Program-made: the position numbers and the translations under genes | Shown here: positions 38,518 to 48,748 of the stretch, piece after piece | How positions within the stretch are numbered: the first letter of the stretch is position 1 | Layout of the letters: every line of letters begins with the position of its first letter | Assembly (NCBI GenBank): GCA_019635285.1 | Contig: JAHBZS010000010.1 | Coordinates: 1-64,000, forward strand | Direction of reading: 5' to 3' | Source of the DNA: Rubrivivax sp. | Lineage (GTDB): Bacteria > Pseudomonadota > Gammaproteobacteria > Burkholderiales > Burkholderiaceae_C | DNA: 64,000 nt | The notes under the pieces: generated by a model | Seen by the model: only the letters and a program-made list of their open reading frames with translations | Told to the model about the DNA's origin: nothing | The model's database searches: none

Positions 38518-39537
38518 TCAGTAGCGCGCGCGCGCGGTCGCCGTGGCGGACGGCACCGCCTGGTCCAGCCACTTGCGGATGCGCTCGGCATCGCCGATGC
38601 GCGAGTAGCGGCCGGCCGAATCGAGCAGCACCATGATCAGCTTGCGCCCGGCGAGCTGCGCCTGCATCACCAGGCAGCGCCCGGCTTCGGAGATGTAACC
38701 GGTCTTCTGCAGGCCGATGTCCCAATCGGGGCTACGCACCAGCCCGTTGGTGCTGCGGAACTGCAGCTGGCGCTTGCCGACGTCGACCTGCGCCTCGCGC
38801 GAGGTGGACAGGTCGCGGATGATCTGGTGCGCATAGGCCGCGTTCACCAGCCGCGCCAGGTCGTTGGCGCTGGAGCGGTTCTGGCTCGACAGCCCGGTCG
38901 GCTCGACATAGCGGGTGTCGTGCATGCCCAGCAGCTGGGCCTTGGCGTTCATCGCGGCGACGAAGGCATCCAGGCCCCCCGGATAGTGGCGGCCCAGCGC
39001 ATGCGCGGCGCGGTTTTCGGAGGACATCAGCGCCAGCAGCAGCATCTCGCCGCGGCTCAGCTGGGTGCCCACGGTCAGCCTGGAACGGCTGCCCTTCTCG
39101 GTGTCGACGTCGTCCTGCGAGATGGTCAGCACCTCATCCAGCGGCAGCGCGGCCTCTGTGACGATCAGCGCGGTCATCAGCTTGGTGATGGACGCGATCG
39201 GCAACACCGCTTGCGGATTCTTGCTGAACAGCACCTGCTGCGTGTCCTGGTCGATGACCAGAGCCACGCTCGATTTCAGGTCCAGCGGATCGTCGGTGGC
39301 ATGCAAGCCGGTAAGTTGCCCTACGGACTGCCGCTCGGGCGCGGCCTGCACCGCGGTGCGACGGGCCTTCGTCGCCGCCGCCTTGCGCGTGCTGCTGACC
39401 TGGGGCGACTTGCTGGACGCCTTGGCGTCGCGCGACGAACTCGGGGCCGCCTGCAGAGGCGAGGCGCTCAACGCCAGCATGAGACCGCACGCCAAGAACG
39501 GGTGCTTCAGCCAATCCAGATTCAACCAATGCCGCAC
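38518..39537 (-). CDS. pbpG: D-alanyl-D-alanine endopeptidase (PBP7/8 type)
   Basis: 339 residues. A signal peptide ends near SPLQA (residue 30), followed by a basic Ser/Ala/Lys-rich linker (31-70). The penicillin-binding peptidase S11 domain has SITK at 116-119, SEN at 173-175 and KTG near 278. It cleaves D-Ala-DAP crosslinks in peptidoglycan, in the periplasm. It is convergent with the IclR gene, 25 bases apart. Confidence 0.93.
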   Translation of the reverse strand: MRHWLNLDWLKHPFLACGLMLALSASPLQAAPSSSRDAKASSKSPQVSSTRKAAATKARRTAVQAAPERQSVGQLTGLHATDDPLDLKSSVALVIDQDTQQVLFSKNPQAVLPIASITKLMTALIVTEAALPLDEVLTISQDDVDTEKGSRSRLTVGTQLSRGEMLLLALMSSENRAAHALGRHYPGGLDAFVAAMNAKAQLLGMHDTRYVEPTGLSSQNRSSANDLARLVNAAYAHQIIRDLSTSREAQVDVGKRQLQFRSTNGLVRSPDWDIGLQKTGYISEAGRCLVMQAQLAGRKLIMVLLDSAGRYSRIGDAERIRKWLDQAVPSATATARARY

Positions 39538-39584
39538 GTGCGCTCTCCCAAGGACACCCGCAGTTTATGAGAAAGGAAAATGAC

Positions 39585-39606
39585 TAGCAAGATCAAATGC
39601 TTGCTA
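39585..39606. repeat. Inverted repeat between pbpG and leuA
   Basis: TAGCAAG and CTTGCTA with an eight-base spacer, in an unusually AT-rich stretch 50-70 bases before pbpG and 109 bases after leuA. On the minus strand ATTTTCC follows. It could be an operator for pbpG or a weak leuA terminator. Confidence 0.35.
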
Positions 39607-39714
39607 ATCGTTCCTCAAGTCACGTCTGGGGTCCGCTGCACTGGAGTTGCTTCAGCGCAACAGAGCCCGCGACCTGGCTCTCCCTGCGAATGATCGGCGG
39701 CTGGGTCCCTGCCT

Positions 39715-41256
39715 TTAGCCCTGGGCTGCGACCTTCTCGCCCTTGCTGCGCAACTTGTTGAGCGCGGCCAGATAGGCCTTGGCCGATGCCACGATGATGT
39801 CGGGGTCGGCACCGACCCCGTTCACCACCCGCCCGCCCAGCTGCAGCCGCACGGTCACCTCGCCCTGGGATTCTGTGCTGCCCGAGGTGATGGCATTCAC
39901 CGAATACAGCAGCAGTTCGGCGCCACTTCCCACCATGGATTCGATGGCCTTCAGACTGGCGTCGACGGGGCCGTTGCCGTCGCTCTCGGCATGCAGTTCC
40001 TGCTCGCCGGAGGCGAACGCCACACGCGCCCGCGGCCGCTCCCCGGTCTCGGAATGCTGCGACAGCGACAGCAGCCGGAAGTGCTCCTGCTCGTGGGTCA
40101 CGCTTTCGTCGCCCATCAGCGCGATGATGTCCTCGTCGAAGATGTCGCTCTTGCGGTCGGCCAGGTCCTTGAAGCGCGCGAAGGCGGCGTTGATGTCGGC
40201 CTCGGAGTCGCTTTCGATGCCCAGCTCCTGAAGGCGCTGCTTGAAGGCATTGCGGCCCGACAGCTTGCCCAGCACGATCTTGTTGGCCGACCAGCCCACG
40301 TCCTCGGCACGCATGATCTCGTAGGTGTCGCGCGCCTTGAGCACGCCGTCCTGGTGGATGCCCGAGGCATGCGCGAAGGCGTTCGCGCCGACCACCGCCT
40401 TGTTGGGCTGCACGACGAAGCCGGTGGTCTGCGCCACCATGCGCGAGGCCGGCACGATCTGCGAGGTGTCCACGCGCACGTCCAGGCCGAAATAGTCGCG
40501 GCGCGTCTTCACCGCCATCACCACTTCTTCGAGCGAGCAGTTGCCGGCACGCTCACCCAGCCCGTTGATGGTGCATTCGACCTGCCGCGCGCCGCCGATC
40601 ATCACGCCGGCCAGCGAGTTGGCCACGGCCATGCCCAGGTCGTTATGGCAGTGCACCGACCACACGGCCTTGTCGGAGTTGGGAATACGCTCGCGCAGCG
40701 TGCGGATGAACTGGCCGTACAGCTCGGGGATCGCGTAGCCCACGGTGTCCGGGATGTTGAGCGTGGTCGCGCCTTCGTGGATCGCGGCCTCGAGCACGCG
40801 GCACAGGAAGTCGGGGTCGGAGCGGTAGCCGTCCTCCGGCGAGAACTCGACGTCGGGGCAGAGGTTGCGCGCGAAGCGCACCGCCAGCCTGGCCTGCTCG
40901 AAGACCTCGTCGCGCGACATGCGCAGCTTCTTCTGCATGTGCAGTTCGCTGGTGGCGATGAAGGTATGGATGCGCGCCCGTGCGGCGGGCTGCAGCGCCT
41001 CGGCGGCGCGGGCGATGTCGCGGTCGTTGGCGCGCGCCAGCGAGCACACCGTCGATTCCTTGATGTGCGAGGCGATGGCGCGCACGCACTCGAAGTCGCC
41101 ATTGCTGGACGCCGCGAAGCCGGCTTCGATGACATCGACGCGCAGGCGCTCGAGCTGGCGCGCGATGCGCAGCTTCTCGTCCTTGGTCATCGATGCGCCG
41201 GGGGACTGCTCGCCGTCGCGCAGGGTGGTGTCGAAGATGATCAGTTGCTGGCTCAT
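39715..41256 (-). CDS. leuA: 2-isopropylmalate synthase, class I (short form)
   Basis: A 513-residue enzyme that condenses acetyl-CoA and 2-oxoisovalerate in the first step of leucine synthesis. It begins with [23 protein letters not shown], the HMGL-like catalytic motif, and has the metal-binding HCHNDLGMA region near 200 and [17 protein letters not shown] near 230. The C-terminal LeuA regulatory domain (about 390-510) gives leucine feedback. GAGGAG precedes the ATG. It lies 11 bases after a second, different leuA gene. Confidence 0.95.
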   Translation of the reverse strand: MSQQLIIFDTTLRDGEQSPGASMTKDEKLRIARQLERLRVDVIEAGFAASSNGDFECVRAIASHIKESTVCSLARANDRDIARAAEALQPAARARIHTFIATSELHMQKKLRMSRDEVFEQARLAVRFARNLCPDVEFSPEDGYRSDPDFLCRVLEAAIHEGATTLNIPDTVGYAIPELYGQFIRTLRERIPNSDKAVWSVHCHNDLGMAVANSLAGVMIGGARQVECTINGLGERAGNCSLEEVVMAVKTRRDYFGLDVRVDTSQIVPASRMVAQTTGFVVQPNKAVVGANAFAHASGIHQDGVLKARDTYEIMRAEDVGWSANKIVLGKLSGRNAFKQRLQELGIESDSEADINAAFARFKDLADRKSDIFDEDIIALMGDESVTHEQEHFRLLSLSQHSETGERPRARVAFASGEQELHAESDGNGPVDASLKAIESMVGSGAELLLYSVNAITSGSTESQGEVTVRLQLGGRVVNGVGADPDIIVASAKAYLAALNKLRSKGEKVAAQG

Positions 41257-41267
41257 GTCGGGTCTCC

Positions 41268-42950
41268 TCATTTCGCCATCGGTGCCACCGCCACGCGCAA
41301 CGCCTGCGCGCGCGCCATGCCGGACAACAGCGCCCTGAAGGACGCGGCCACGATGTCGGCATCGATGCCCACGCCGTAGAGCACGCGGCTGCCGACGCGC
41401 ATCTCGATGTAGGCGGCGGCACGTGCGTGGGCACCGGTGCCGATGGCGTGCTCATGGTAGTCCAGCACCTGAAGTTCGCCGCCGAAGGCCGCGCGCAGCG
41501 CCGCCGCGAACGCATCGACCGGGCCGTTGCCCTGCCCGCGCAGCGCCACCGTTTCGCCGTCGACACGCAGCTGGGCGCTCAGGCGCACGCGGCCGTCGCC
41601 TTCGTCGAGGTGGTAGTTGTCCAGCAGCTTGCCGTCGAGGCGGTATTCGCGCTCGAACACCTGCCACAGGTCGGCCGCGCTCATCTCGCGGCCCTGCACG
41701 TCCATCACCGCCTGCACCACCTGGCTGAACTCGATCTGCAGCCGGCGCGGCAGGTCGATGCCGTGTTCCGTCTCCAGCAGGTAGGAGATGCCGCCCTTGC
41801 CCGACTGGCTGTTGACGCGGATCACCGCCTCGTAGCTGCGGCCCAGGTCCTTCGGGTCGATCGGCAGATAGGGCATCTCCCAGACGTCGCCGTCGCGCCG
41901 CGCGGCGAAGGCCTTCTTGATCGCATCTTGGTGCGAGCCCGAGAACGAGGTGTAGACCAGGTCGCCGGCATAAGGATGACGCGGATGCACCGGCAGCTGG
42001 TTGCAGTGCTCGACGCAGCGGCGGATCTCGTCGATGTTCGAGAAGTCCAGTCCGGGCGCGACGCCTTGCGTGTACAGGTTCAGCGCGATGTTGACGACGT
42101 CGACGTTGCCGGTGCGCTCGCCGTTGCCGAACAGGCAGCCTTCGACGCGGTCGGCGCCGGCCATCAGCGCGAATTCGCCGGCCGTGGTGCCGGTGCCGCG
42201 GTCGTTGTGCGGGTGCACCGACAGCACGATCGAGTCACGCCGGTCCAGATGCCGATGCATCCATTCGATCATGTCGGCAAAGATGTTCGGCGTGCTGTGC
42301 TCCACCGTCGACGGCAGATTGATGATGCACTTGGCCTGCGGCGTGGGCTGCCACACCGCCGTGACGGCGTCGACCACACGCTTGCTGAAGGCGAGTTCGG
42401 TGCCGGAGAACATCTCCGGCGAATACTGGAAGGTCCAGCGCGTCGCCGGCTGGGCCGCGGCCAGCTGCTGCAGCAGCCGCGCATGGCGCACCGCCAGGTC
42501 GACGATGCCATCCTCGTCCAGCCCCAGCACCACGCGCCGCATCACCGGCGCGACCGCGTTGTACAGGTGCACGATGGCGCGCGGGGCGCCGACCAGCGAC
42601 TCGAAGGTGCGGCGGATCAATTCCTCGCGTGCCTGCGTCAGCACCTGGATGGTCACGTCCTCGGGGATCAGGTTCTGCTCGATGAGCAGGCGCACGAAAT
42701 CGAAGTCCGCCTGCGAGGCCGAGGGAAAGCCGACCTCGATCTCCTTGAAGCCGATACGCACCAGCATCTGGAACATGCGCAGCTTGCGCGCCGGGTCCAT
42801 CGGCTCGATCAGCGCCTGGTTGCCGTCGCGCAGATCGACGCTGCACCACACCGGCGGGCGGTTCAGCACCGCATCGGGCCAGGTCCGGTCAGCCAGGCGC
42901 ACCGGCGCGAAGGCACGGTACTTCTGTTCGGGGCGGGAGAGCATCGTCAT
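41268..42950 (-). CDS. leuA2: 2-isopropylmalate synthase, class II (long form)
   Basis: 560 residues, the alpha-isopropylmalate synthase type shared with actinobacteria and yeast. Catalytic start [19 protein letters not shown] (about 35-52), metal-site [40 protein letters not shown] in pieces near 240-280, and a C-terminal regulatory domain with [25 protein letters not shown] lies seven bases before the ATG at 42950. It is directly downstream of a leucine attenuator, which would control it and the following leuA. Confidence 0.94.
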   Translation of the reverse strand: MTMLSRPEQKYRAFAPVRLADRTWPDAVLNRPPVWCSVDLRDGNQALIEPMDPARKLRMFQMLVRIGFKEIEVGFPSASQADFDFVRLLIEQNLIPEDVTIQVLTQAREELIRRTFESLVGAPRAIVHLYNAVAPVMRRVVLGLDEDGIVDLAVRHARLLQQLAAAQPATRWTFQYSPEMFSGTELAFSKRVVDAVTAVWQPTPQAKCIINLPSTVEHSTPNIFADMIEWMHRHLDRRDSIVLSVHPHNDRGTGTTAGEFALMAGADRVEGCLFGNGERTGNVDVVNIALNLYTQGVAPGLDFSNIDEIRRCVEHCNQLPVHPRHPYAGDLVYTSFSGSHQDAIKKAFAARRDGDVWEMPYLPIDPKDLGRSYEAVIRVNSQSGKGGISYLLETEHGIDLPRRLQIEFSQVVQAVMDVQGREMSAADLWQVFEREYRLDGKLLDNYHLDEGDGRVRLSAQLRVDGETVALRGQGNGPVDAFAAALRAAFGGELQVLDYHEHAIGTGAHARAAAYIEMRVGSRVLYGVGIDADIVAASFRALLSGMARAQALRVAVAPMAK

Positions 42951-42990
42951 GGTCGAACCTCGTGGTTTTGTGGGGTGCCCGCGCAAGCTG

Positions 42991-43031
42991 GAAAAAGAAA
43001 AACGGCCCGTTGCGTGAGCTGACGGGCCGTT
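42991..43031 (-). terminator. Leucine attenuator terminator
   Basis: Ten-pair stem AACGGCCCGT / ACGGGCCGTT with an 11-base loop. On the minus strand it is followed by TTTTTCTTTTT. It begins 27 bases after the stop of a Leu-rich leader peptide and ends about 40 bases before the leuA2 start. This is the arrangement of a transcription attenuator. Confidence 0.85.
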
Positions 43032-43058
43032 GATCCAGGAATGTACAGATGTGGCTGA

Positions 43059-43115
43059 TCAGCGCGCCCGAAGCACTCCTAGAAGCAGTAGCGAAATGGC
43101 GGGACGGCTGAACAT
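43059..43115 (-). CDS. leuL: Leucine operon leader peptide
   Basis: An 18-residue peptide, MFSRPAISLLLLGVLRAR, with four consecutive leucine codons (CTA CTG CTT CTA). CTA and CTT are rarely used in the high-GC genes around it. It is followed after 27 bases by a terminator hairpin and then leuA2. Ribosome stalling at the Leu codons under leucine shortage would allow read-through into leuA2-leuA. No clear Shine-Dalgarno precedes the ATG. Confidence 0.8.
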   Translation of the reverse strand: MFSRPAISLLLLGVLRAR

Positions 43116-43125
43116 CTTGGGGCGC

Positions 43126-43131
43126 AATATA
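43126..43131 (-). promoter_or_regulatory. Probable -10 of the leu operon
   Basis: TATATT on the minus strand, ten bases before the leader-peptide ATG and just past the pssA stop codon. The rare AT-rich hexamer in this context supports an internal promoter. A -35 near CCTTCA, 16 bases upstream, is weak. The message would then begin only a few bases before the leader ATG. Confidence 0.45.
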
Positions 43132-43143
43132 GCACGAGCCTCT

Positions 43144-43974
43144 TTAGTGAAGGCCACGCTCGTCGGGTTCGTCGGTGGAGATGGCGATCACGCTGACCGG
43201 CTTGCCCTTGGTCTTGCGCCACACATAGACCGCATAGCCGGACAGCCCATAGACACAGAAGGCGCCGAACAGCACCAGCGGCGGATGCAGGTTGACGGCG
43301 GCGATGCCCAGCGCCACCAGCACCAGCACGATGAAGGGCACCGAACGCCGCTGGCCGATGTCCTTGAAGCTGTAGAAGGGCACGTTGGTGACCATCGTCA
43401 GGCCGGCGTACAGCGTCACGCCCATCGCCCCCCAGGCCAGCCAGTCGATGCGCCCGGCGCCCTTGAAGCCGGCGTCGTCCATCACCCAGATGAAGCCGAC
43501 CACCAGCGCCGCCGCCGCCGGGCTGGGCAGCCCCTGGAAGTAGCGCTTGTCGACGACGCCGATGTTGGTGTTGAAGCGCGCCAGGCGCAGCGCGGCCGAC
43601 GCGCAGTAGACGAAAGCCGCCACCCAGCCGAACTTGCCCAGACCCTTGAGCGCCCATTCGTAGACGATCAACGCCGGCGCGGCGCCGAAGCTGACCATGT
43701 CGGACAGGCTGTCCATCTGCTCGCCGAAGGCGCTCTGCGTGTGCGTCATGCGCGCCACGCGCCCGTCCAGGCTGTCGAGCACCATGGCGCAGAACACGCC
43801 CAGCACCGCGTTCTCGAAGCGGCCGTTCATCGCCATCACGATGGCGTAGAAGCCGCCGAACAGCGCTGCCAGGGTGATCATGTTGGGCAACACGTAGATG
43901 CCCCGGCGGCGCTTGCGCGGCAGATCTCCCGGCTCGCCTGGGTCCTCCAGCGTCGACGGCGCGGGATCGTTCAT
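43144..43974 (-). CDS. pssA: CDP-diacylglycerol-serine O-phosphatidyltransferase
   Basis: A 276-residue inner-membrane enzyme that makes phosphatidylserine, the precursor of phosphatidylethanolamine. It has the CDP-alcohol phosphotransferase motif DSLDGRVARMTHTQSAFGEQMDSLSD (in pieces, about 67-92) and about six to eight helices. It lies ten bases after ilvC, a gene order common in betaproteobacteria. Its end carries the promoter of the leu operon. Confidence 0.95.
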   Translation of the reverse strand: MNDPAPSTLEDPGEPGDLPRKRRRGIYVLPNMITLAALFGGFYAIVMAMNGRFENAVLGVFCAMVLDSLDGRVARMTHTQSAFGEQMDSLSDMVSFGAAPALIVYEWALKGLGKFGWVAAFVYCASAALRLARFNTNIGVVDKRYFQGLPSPAAAALVVGFIWVMDDAGFKGAGRIDWLAWGAMGVTLYAGLTMVTNVPFYSFKDIGQRRSVPFIVLVLVALGIAAVNLHPPLVLFGAFCVYGLSGYAVYVWRKTKGKPVSVIAISTDEPDERGLH

Positions 43975-43984
43975 CGGGCGAAGG

Positions 43985-45013
<1,029 letters not shown>

Positions 45014-45058
45014 TCAATCCGTTGAAACAACCTTCAAGGGCTCCGCCAGGAGCCCGCC

Positions 45059-45550
45059 CTAGACTCTCAAAATCCTTTCGCCGCGGCCGATGCCGCTGGC
45101 GCCGGTGCGCACCGTCTCCAGGATCGCGGCACGATCGATCGCCTCCAGAAAGGCGTCGAGCTTGCCCGAGTCCCCGGTCAACTCCAGCGTATAGCTCTTC
45201 TCGGTGACGTCGACCACACGGCCGCGGAAGATGTCGGCCATGCGCTTCATCTCGTCGCGCTCCTTGCCCACGGCGCGCACCTTGATGAGCATCAGCTCGC
45301 GCTCGGTGAACTGGCCTTCGGTCAGGTCCACCACCTTGACCACCTCGATCAGCCGGTTCAGATGCTTGGTGATCTGCTCGATGACCTCGTCGGAGCCGGT
45401 GGTGACGATGGTCATGCGCGACAGCGAAGGGTCTTCGGTCGGCGCGACCGTCAGGCTCTCGATGTTGTAGCCGCGCGCCGAGAACAGCGCCACGACGCGG
45501 GAAAGTGCGCCGGGCTCGTTTTCCAGCAGCACTGCAATGATGTGTTTCAT
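45059..45550 (-). CDS. ilvN: Acetolactate synthase small (regulatory) subunit
   Basis: 163 residues. The N-terminal ACT domain begins MKHIIAVLLENEPGALSRVV with SARGYNIESLTVAPTEDPSLSRMT (residues about 24-47, in pieces). A C-terminal ALS_ss_C domain follows. It confers valine feedback on the large subunit. AGGA precedes the ATG. The small-subunit type is of the IlvH/IlvN 160-residue class. Confidence 0.97.
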   Translation of the reverse strand: MKHIIAVLLENEPGALSRVVALFSARGYNIESLTVAPTEDPSLSRMTIVTTGSDEVIEQITKHLNRLIEVVKVVDLTEGQFTERELMLIKVRAVGKERDEMKRMADIFRGRVVDVTEKSYTLELTGDSGKLDAFLEAIDRAAILETVRTGASGIGRGERILRV

Positions 45551-45713
45551 GTCGTTCGTCCTGCGCGCTCTTCACGTCCGGCGGCTTGTGGGCCGCCGGC
45601 GCTTGGCCACGCGTTGCGAGTTGAGTCGTCTTGTCCGGGGTGCATCGCGGTGAGCTGCCAGCCCGCATCGCCGGCGCGGTAACGCCGGGTCGCGAACGGG
45701 CGGCCCGCCCGGT
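45551..45713. other. Intergenic spacer between ilvB and ilvN
   Basis: 163 bases between co-directional genes, long for this operon. Short stems such as CGGCGG / CCGCCG are visible near 45575-45600, with no T-run. I see no coding frame with family support. Confidence 0.4.
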
Positions 45714-47489
45714 CTACAGGTCCTCGGACCCCAGCAGCATCTCGGTGATGCCCTTGCCTGCCTGCACCATCGGCCACACGTTTTCGGTCGGGTCGGTGCG
45801 GATGTCGAGGAACACGGTGCGGTCCTTCATGCGCATCGCCTCGCGCAGCGCCGGCTCCACATCGGCCGGTTTCTCGACCAGCAGGCCCACGTGGCCGTAG
45901 GCCTCGGCCAGCTTGACGAAGTCGGGCAGCGCGTCCATGTAGCTGTGCGAATAGCGGCCGCCATAGTCCAGCTGCTGCCACTGGCGCACCATGCCCAGGT
46001 AGCGGTTGTTCAGCGAGATCACCTTCACCGGCGTGTCGTACTGCTTGCAGGTGGACAGCTCCTGCAGGCACATCTGGATCGAGCCTTCGCCGGTGATGCA
46101 GAACACGTCCGACTCGGGCTTGGCCAGCTTGATGCCCATGGCATACGGCAGGCCCACGCCCATCGTGCCCAGGCCACCGGAGTTGATCCAGCGCCGGGGC
46201 TCGTCGAAGCCGTAGTACTGCGCCGCCCACATCTGGTGCTGGCCGACGTCGGAGGTGATGTAGGTGTCGCGGTCCCGGGTCAGTTCCCAGAGCTTCTTCA
46301 CCACGAACTGCGGCTTGATGACTTCGCTGCTGTTCTTGAAGGCCAGACAGTCGCGCTTGCGCCATTCGGCGATCTGCTTCCACCAGTCGGCCAGCGCGGC
46401 GGCATCGGGACGGGTCTGCGCCTCGCCCAGCTGGCTGAGCAGTTCCTGCAGCACGTCCTTGACGTCACCGACGATCGGAATGTCCACGCGCACGCGCTTG
46501 GAGATCGACGACGGGTCGATGTCGACGTGGATGATCTTGCGCTCGACCGACGCGAAGTGCTTCGGGTTGCCGATGACGCGGTCGTCGAAGCGCGCGCCCA
46601 CGGCCAGCAGCACGTCGCAGTGCTGCATGGTCATGTTGGCTTCGTAGGTGCCGTGCATGCCCAGCATGCCCAGGAAGCGCGGGTCGCTGGCCGGCATGGC
46701 CCCCAGCCCCATCAGCGTGTTGGTGCAGGGGACGCCCAGCAGGTCGACCAGCTGGCGCAGTTCGTTCGACGCGTTGCCCAGGATCACGCCGCCGCCGGTG
46801 TAGATGTACGGGCGCTTGGCGCCCAGCAGCAACTGCACGGCCTTGCGGATCTGCCCGCCATGGCCCTTCTTCACCGGGTTGTAAGAGCGCATCTCGACAC
46901 GCTCGGGGTACTGGAAGAGCGCGGTCTTCAGCGACACGTCCTTGGGGATGTCCACCACCACCGGCCCGGGGCGGCCGGTGCGCGCCAGGTGGAAGGCCTT
47001 CTTCATGGTCATCGCCAGGTCGCGCACGTCCTTGACCAGGAAGTTGTGCTTGACGATCGGCCGCGTGATGCCGACGGTGTCGCACTCCTGGAAGGCGTCC
47101 AGCCCGATCGCCGGCGTCGGCACCTGGCCGGTGACGATGACCATCGGAATGGAGTCCATGTACGCCGTGGCGATGCCGGTCACCGCATTGGTGACGCCAG
47201 GGCCGGAGGTGACCAGTGCCACGCCGACCTCGCCGGTGGCGCGCGCATAGCCGTCTGCGGCGTGTACCGCGGCCTGCTCGTGGCGCACCAGGATGTGCTG
47301 GATCGAATCCTGCTTGTACAGCGCGTCGTAGATGTACAACACCGCGCCGCCAGGGTAGCCCCAGAGGTACTTGACCTGTTCGGCCTGCAGGCAGCGGACC
47401 AGGATGTCCGAGCCGTTCAGCTCTTGCGGGGTGGTGGGGGAGGCTTGCGCCGACGCGGCGCGTTTGACTTCCGCGGGGGAAATGTCCAT
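45714..47489 (-). CDS. ilvB: Acetolactate synthase large (catalytic) subunit
   Basis: A 591-residue TPP- and FAD-dependent enzyme that condenses pyruvate in branched-chain amino-acid synthesis. The N-terminal TPP domain has WGYPGGAVLYIYDAL and HEQAAVHAADGYARATG with the catalytic Glu near 75. The C-terminal TPP motif runs from ITGEGSIQMCLQEL to LNNRYLGMVRQWQQ (about 465-500). The first 20 residues (SPAEVKRAASAQASPTTPQ) are a variable tail. An 11-codon frame with a strong ribosome site ends one base before the start. Confidence 0.97.
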   Translation of the reverse strand: MDISPAEVKRAASAQASPTTPQELNGSDILVRCLQAEQVKYLWGYPGGAVLYIYDALYKQDSIQHILVRHEQAAVHAADGYARATGEVGVALVTSGPGVTNAVTGIATAYMDSIPMVIVTGQVPTPAIGLDAFQECDTVGITRPIVKHNFLVKDVRDLAMTMKKAFHLARTGRPGPVVVDIPKDVSLKTALFQYPERVEMRSYNPVKKGHGGQIRKAVQLLLGAKRPYIYTGGGVILGNASNELRQLVDLLGVPCTNTLMGLGAMPASDPRFLGMLGMHGTYEANMTMQHCDVLLAVGARFDDRVIGNPKHFASVERKIIHVDIDPSSISKRVRVDIPIVGDVKDVLQELLSQLGEAQTRPDAAALADWWKQIAEWRKRDCLAFKNSSEVIKPQFVVKKLWELTRDRDTYITSDVGQHQMWAAQYYGFDEPRRWINSGGLGTMGVGLPYAMGIKLAKPESDVFCITGEGSIQMCLQELSTCKQYDTPVKVISLNNRYLGMVRQWQQLDYGGRYSHSYMDALPDFVKLAEAYGHVGLLVEKPADVEPALREAMRMKDRTVFLDIRTDPTENVWPMVQAGKGITEMLLGSEDL

Positions 47490-47490
47490 G

Positions 47491-47526
47491 TCAGACCCTT
47501 TGCGAATTTCGTGGACGAAAAACCAT
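47491..47526 (-). CDS. Upstream short ORF ahead of ilvB
   Basis: An 11-residue frame, MVFRPRNSQRV, preceded by GAGGAGG at good spacing. Its TGA ends one base before the ilvB ATG. This would let ribosomes that finish the short frame restart on ilvB. It has no run of Ile, Val or Leu codons, so classical attenuation is unlikely. An in-frame ATG at 47628 would give a 45-residue version. Confidence 0.45.
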   Translation of the reverse strand: MVFRPRNSQRV

Positions 47527-47641
47527 TGGTGCCCCTCCTCGCGCCCTCGTGAGGCGGAATCGGACAGCTTCGGAGCCGGATCTCCGATGCCCGGGTCGGG
47601 CCATCGGGCTCCCGGCTGTGGAGCTCATTGTGCGAAGCGGC

Positions 47642-47647
47642 ATTATG
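47642..47647 (-). promoter_or_regulatory. Probable -10 of the ilvBNC operon
   Basis: CATAAT on the minus strand, about 150 bases before ilvB. It would give a long leader that contains the short upstream frame. No firm -35 is visible. The divergent sigma-factor gene has GATAAT at 47698-47703 on the plus strand. Confidence 0.4.
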
Positions 47648-47744
47648 CCATCGGGCGGCGGTGCGCCCCCGCACCGCTCGTACGCAGAGCCCGATGCGAT
47701 AATTTCCGCGGTCCACATTGGGGCGCAGCAGCACGCGCAAGCCC

Positions 47745-48311
47745 TTGGCCACCGACAAAGAACTGTCCGACTTTCTCAAGAGCGCCGAAAAACGGGCCTT
47801 CAAGCGCACCGCCTACGCCGTGCGTGACGAGGATGCCGCGCTCGATGTCGTGCAGGACGCCATGATCCGCCTCGCCGAGAAGTACGCCGACCGGCCGCTG
47901 TCGGAACTGCCGCTGATCTTCGCGCGCATCCTGTCCAACGCCACGATGGACTGGTTCCGGCGCCAGAAGGTGCGGCAGGCCGCGGTGCAGCACGTCTACG
48001 AACTCGATGCCGCCGGCGACGACGGCGAGTTCGACCTGCTCGATGTGTTGCAGGCGGCAGACGCCAGCTGGACCTCGCACGAGCCGGCCGAACGGCTGTC
48101 GCGCGAGCAGACCCTGGCCCTGATCGAGCAAGAAATCACGGCGCTGCCGGCACGTCAACGCGAGGCCTTCCTGCTGCGTTACTGGGAGGAACTGGATACT
48201 GCCGAAACCGCGTCAGTCATGGGCTGCTCTGAAGGCAGTGTGAAAACACATTGCTCCAGGGCAGTGCATGCATTGGCGGCGGCGCTGACTGCCAAGGGAC
48301 TGAAGCCATGA
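47745..48311 (+). CDS. ECF-like sigma-70 family RNA polymerase sigma factor
   Basis: About 188 residues. The region-2 core has YAVRDEDAALDVVQDAMIRLAEKY and ARILSNATMDWFRRQKVR; region 4 has LPARQREAFLLRYWEELDTAETASVMGCSEGSVKTHCSRAVHAL. The start is TTG at 47745 (LATDKELSDFLKS matches the family N-terminus); TTG at 47718 is an in-frame alternative. It heads a four-gene unit with overlapping starts and stops (DUF3619, DUF3106, RDD), which suggests an envelope-linked regulon. The signal is unknown. Confidence 0.9.
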   Translation: MATDKELSDFLKSAEKRAFKRTAYAVRDEDAALDVVQDAMIRLAEKYADRPLSELPLIFARILSNATMDWFRRQKVRQAAVQHVYELDAAGDDGEFDLLDVLQAADASWTSHEPAERLSREQTLALIEQEITALPARQREAFLLRYWEELDTAETASVMGCSEGSVKTHCSRAVHALAAALTAKGLKP

Positions 48312-48748
48312 TCGAAACGCCTGGAAATCGCCGTATCGACCTGGATGCCCTGCAGGCCCGCTTCGCGTTGCGCGTCGCCTCGCGCCTGACCGAACGCGCC
48401 GACGCCCTGCCCCACGACCTGTCCGAGCGGCTGCGCGTGGCGCGCGAGCAGGCGACGGCCCGCGCGCGGCAGGTGCAACGCGCCGAGGCGGTGGCCGCCG
48501 GGGCGGTGCAGGTGTCGCCGGGGGGGGGCGTCGCGCTCGGGCGCGGCCCGTCGGGCTGGGTTCGGCTGGCGTCGGTGCTGCCGCTGATGATGCTGGTCTT
48601 CGGCTTGCTGCTGATCCAGCATCTGCACGACCAGGCGGAGATCCACGCCGCCGCCGATGTCGATGCGGCGTTGCTGGCCGACGACCTGCCGCCCGAGGCC
48701 TACGGTGACCCGGGTTTCGTGGAATTCCTCCGACAGCCCGAACCGTGA
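48308..48748 (+). CDS. DUF3619 single-pass membrane protein, possible anti-sigma factor
   Basis: 146 residues. The N-terminal 90 residues are soluble and Arg/Ala-rich (ALQARFALRVASRLTERADALPHDLSERLRVAREQA in pieces). One transmembrane helix follows, LASVLPLMMLVFGLLLIQ (about 86-103), then an acidic tail of about 40 residues. This topology, with coupling to a sigma gene (ATGA overlap), is typical of anti-sigma factors. That role is inferred; DUF3619 has no assigned function known to me. Confidence 0.85.
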   Translation: MIETPGNRRIDLDALQARFALRVASRLTERADALPHDLSERLRVAREQATARARQVQRAEAVAAGAVQVSPGGGVALGRGPSGWVRLASVLPLMMLVFGLLLIQHLHDQAEIHAAADVDAALLADDLPPEAYGDPGFVEFLRQPEP

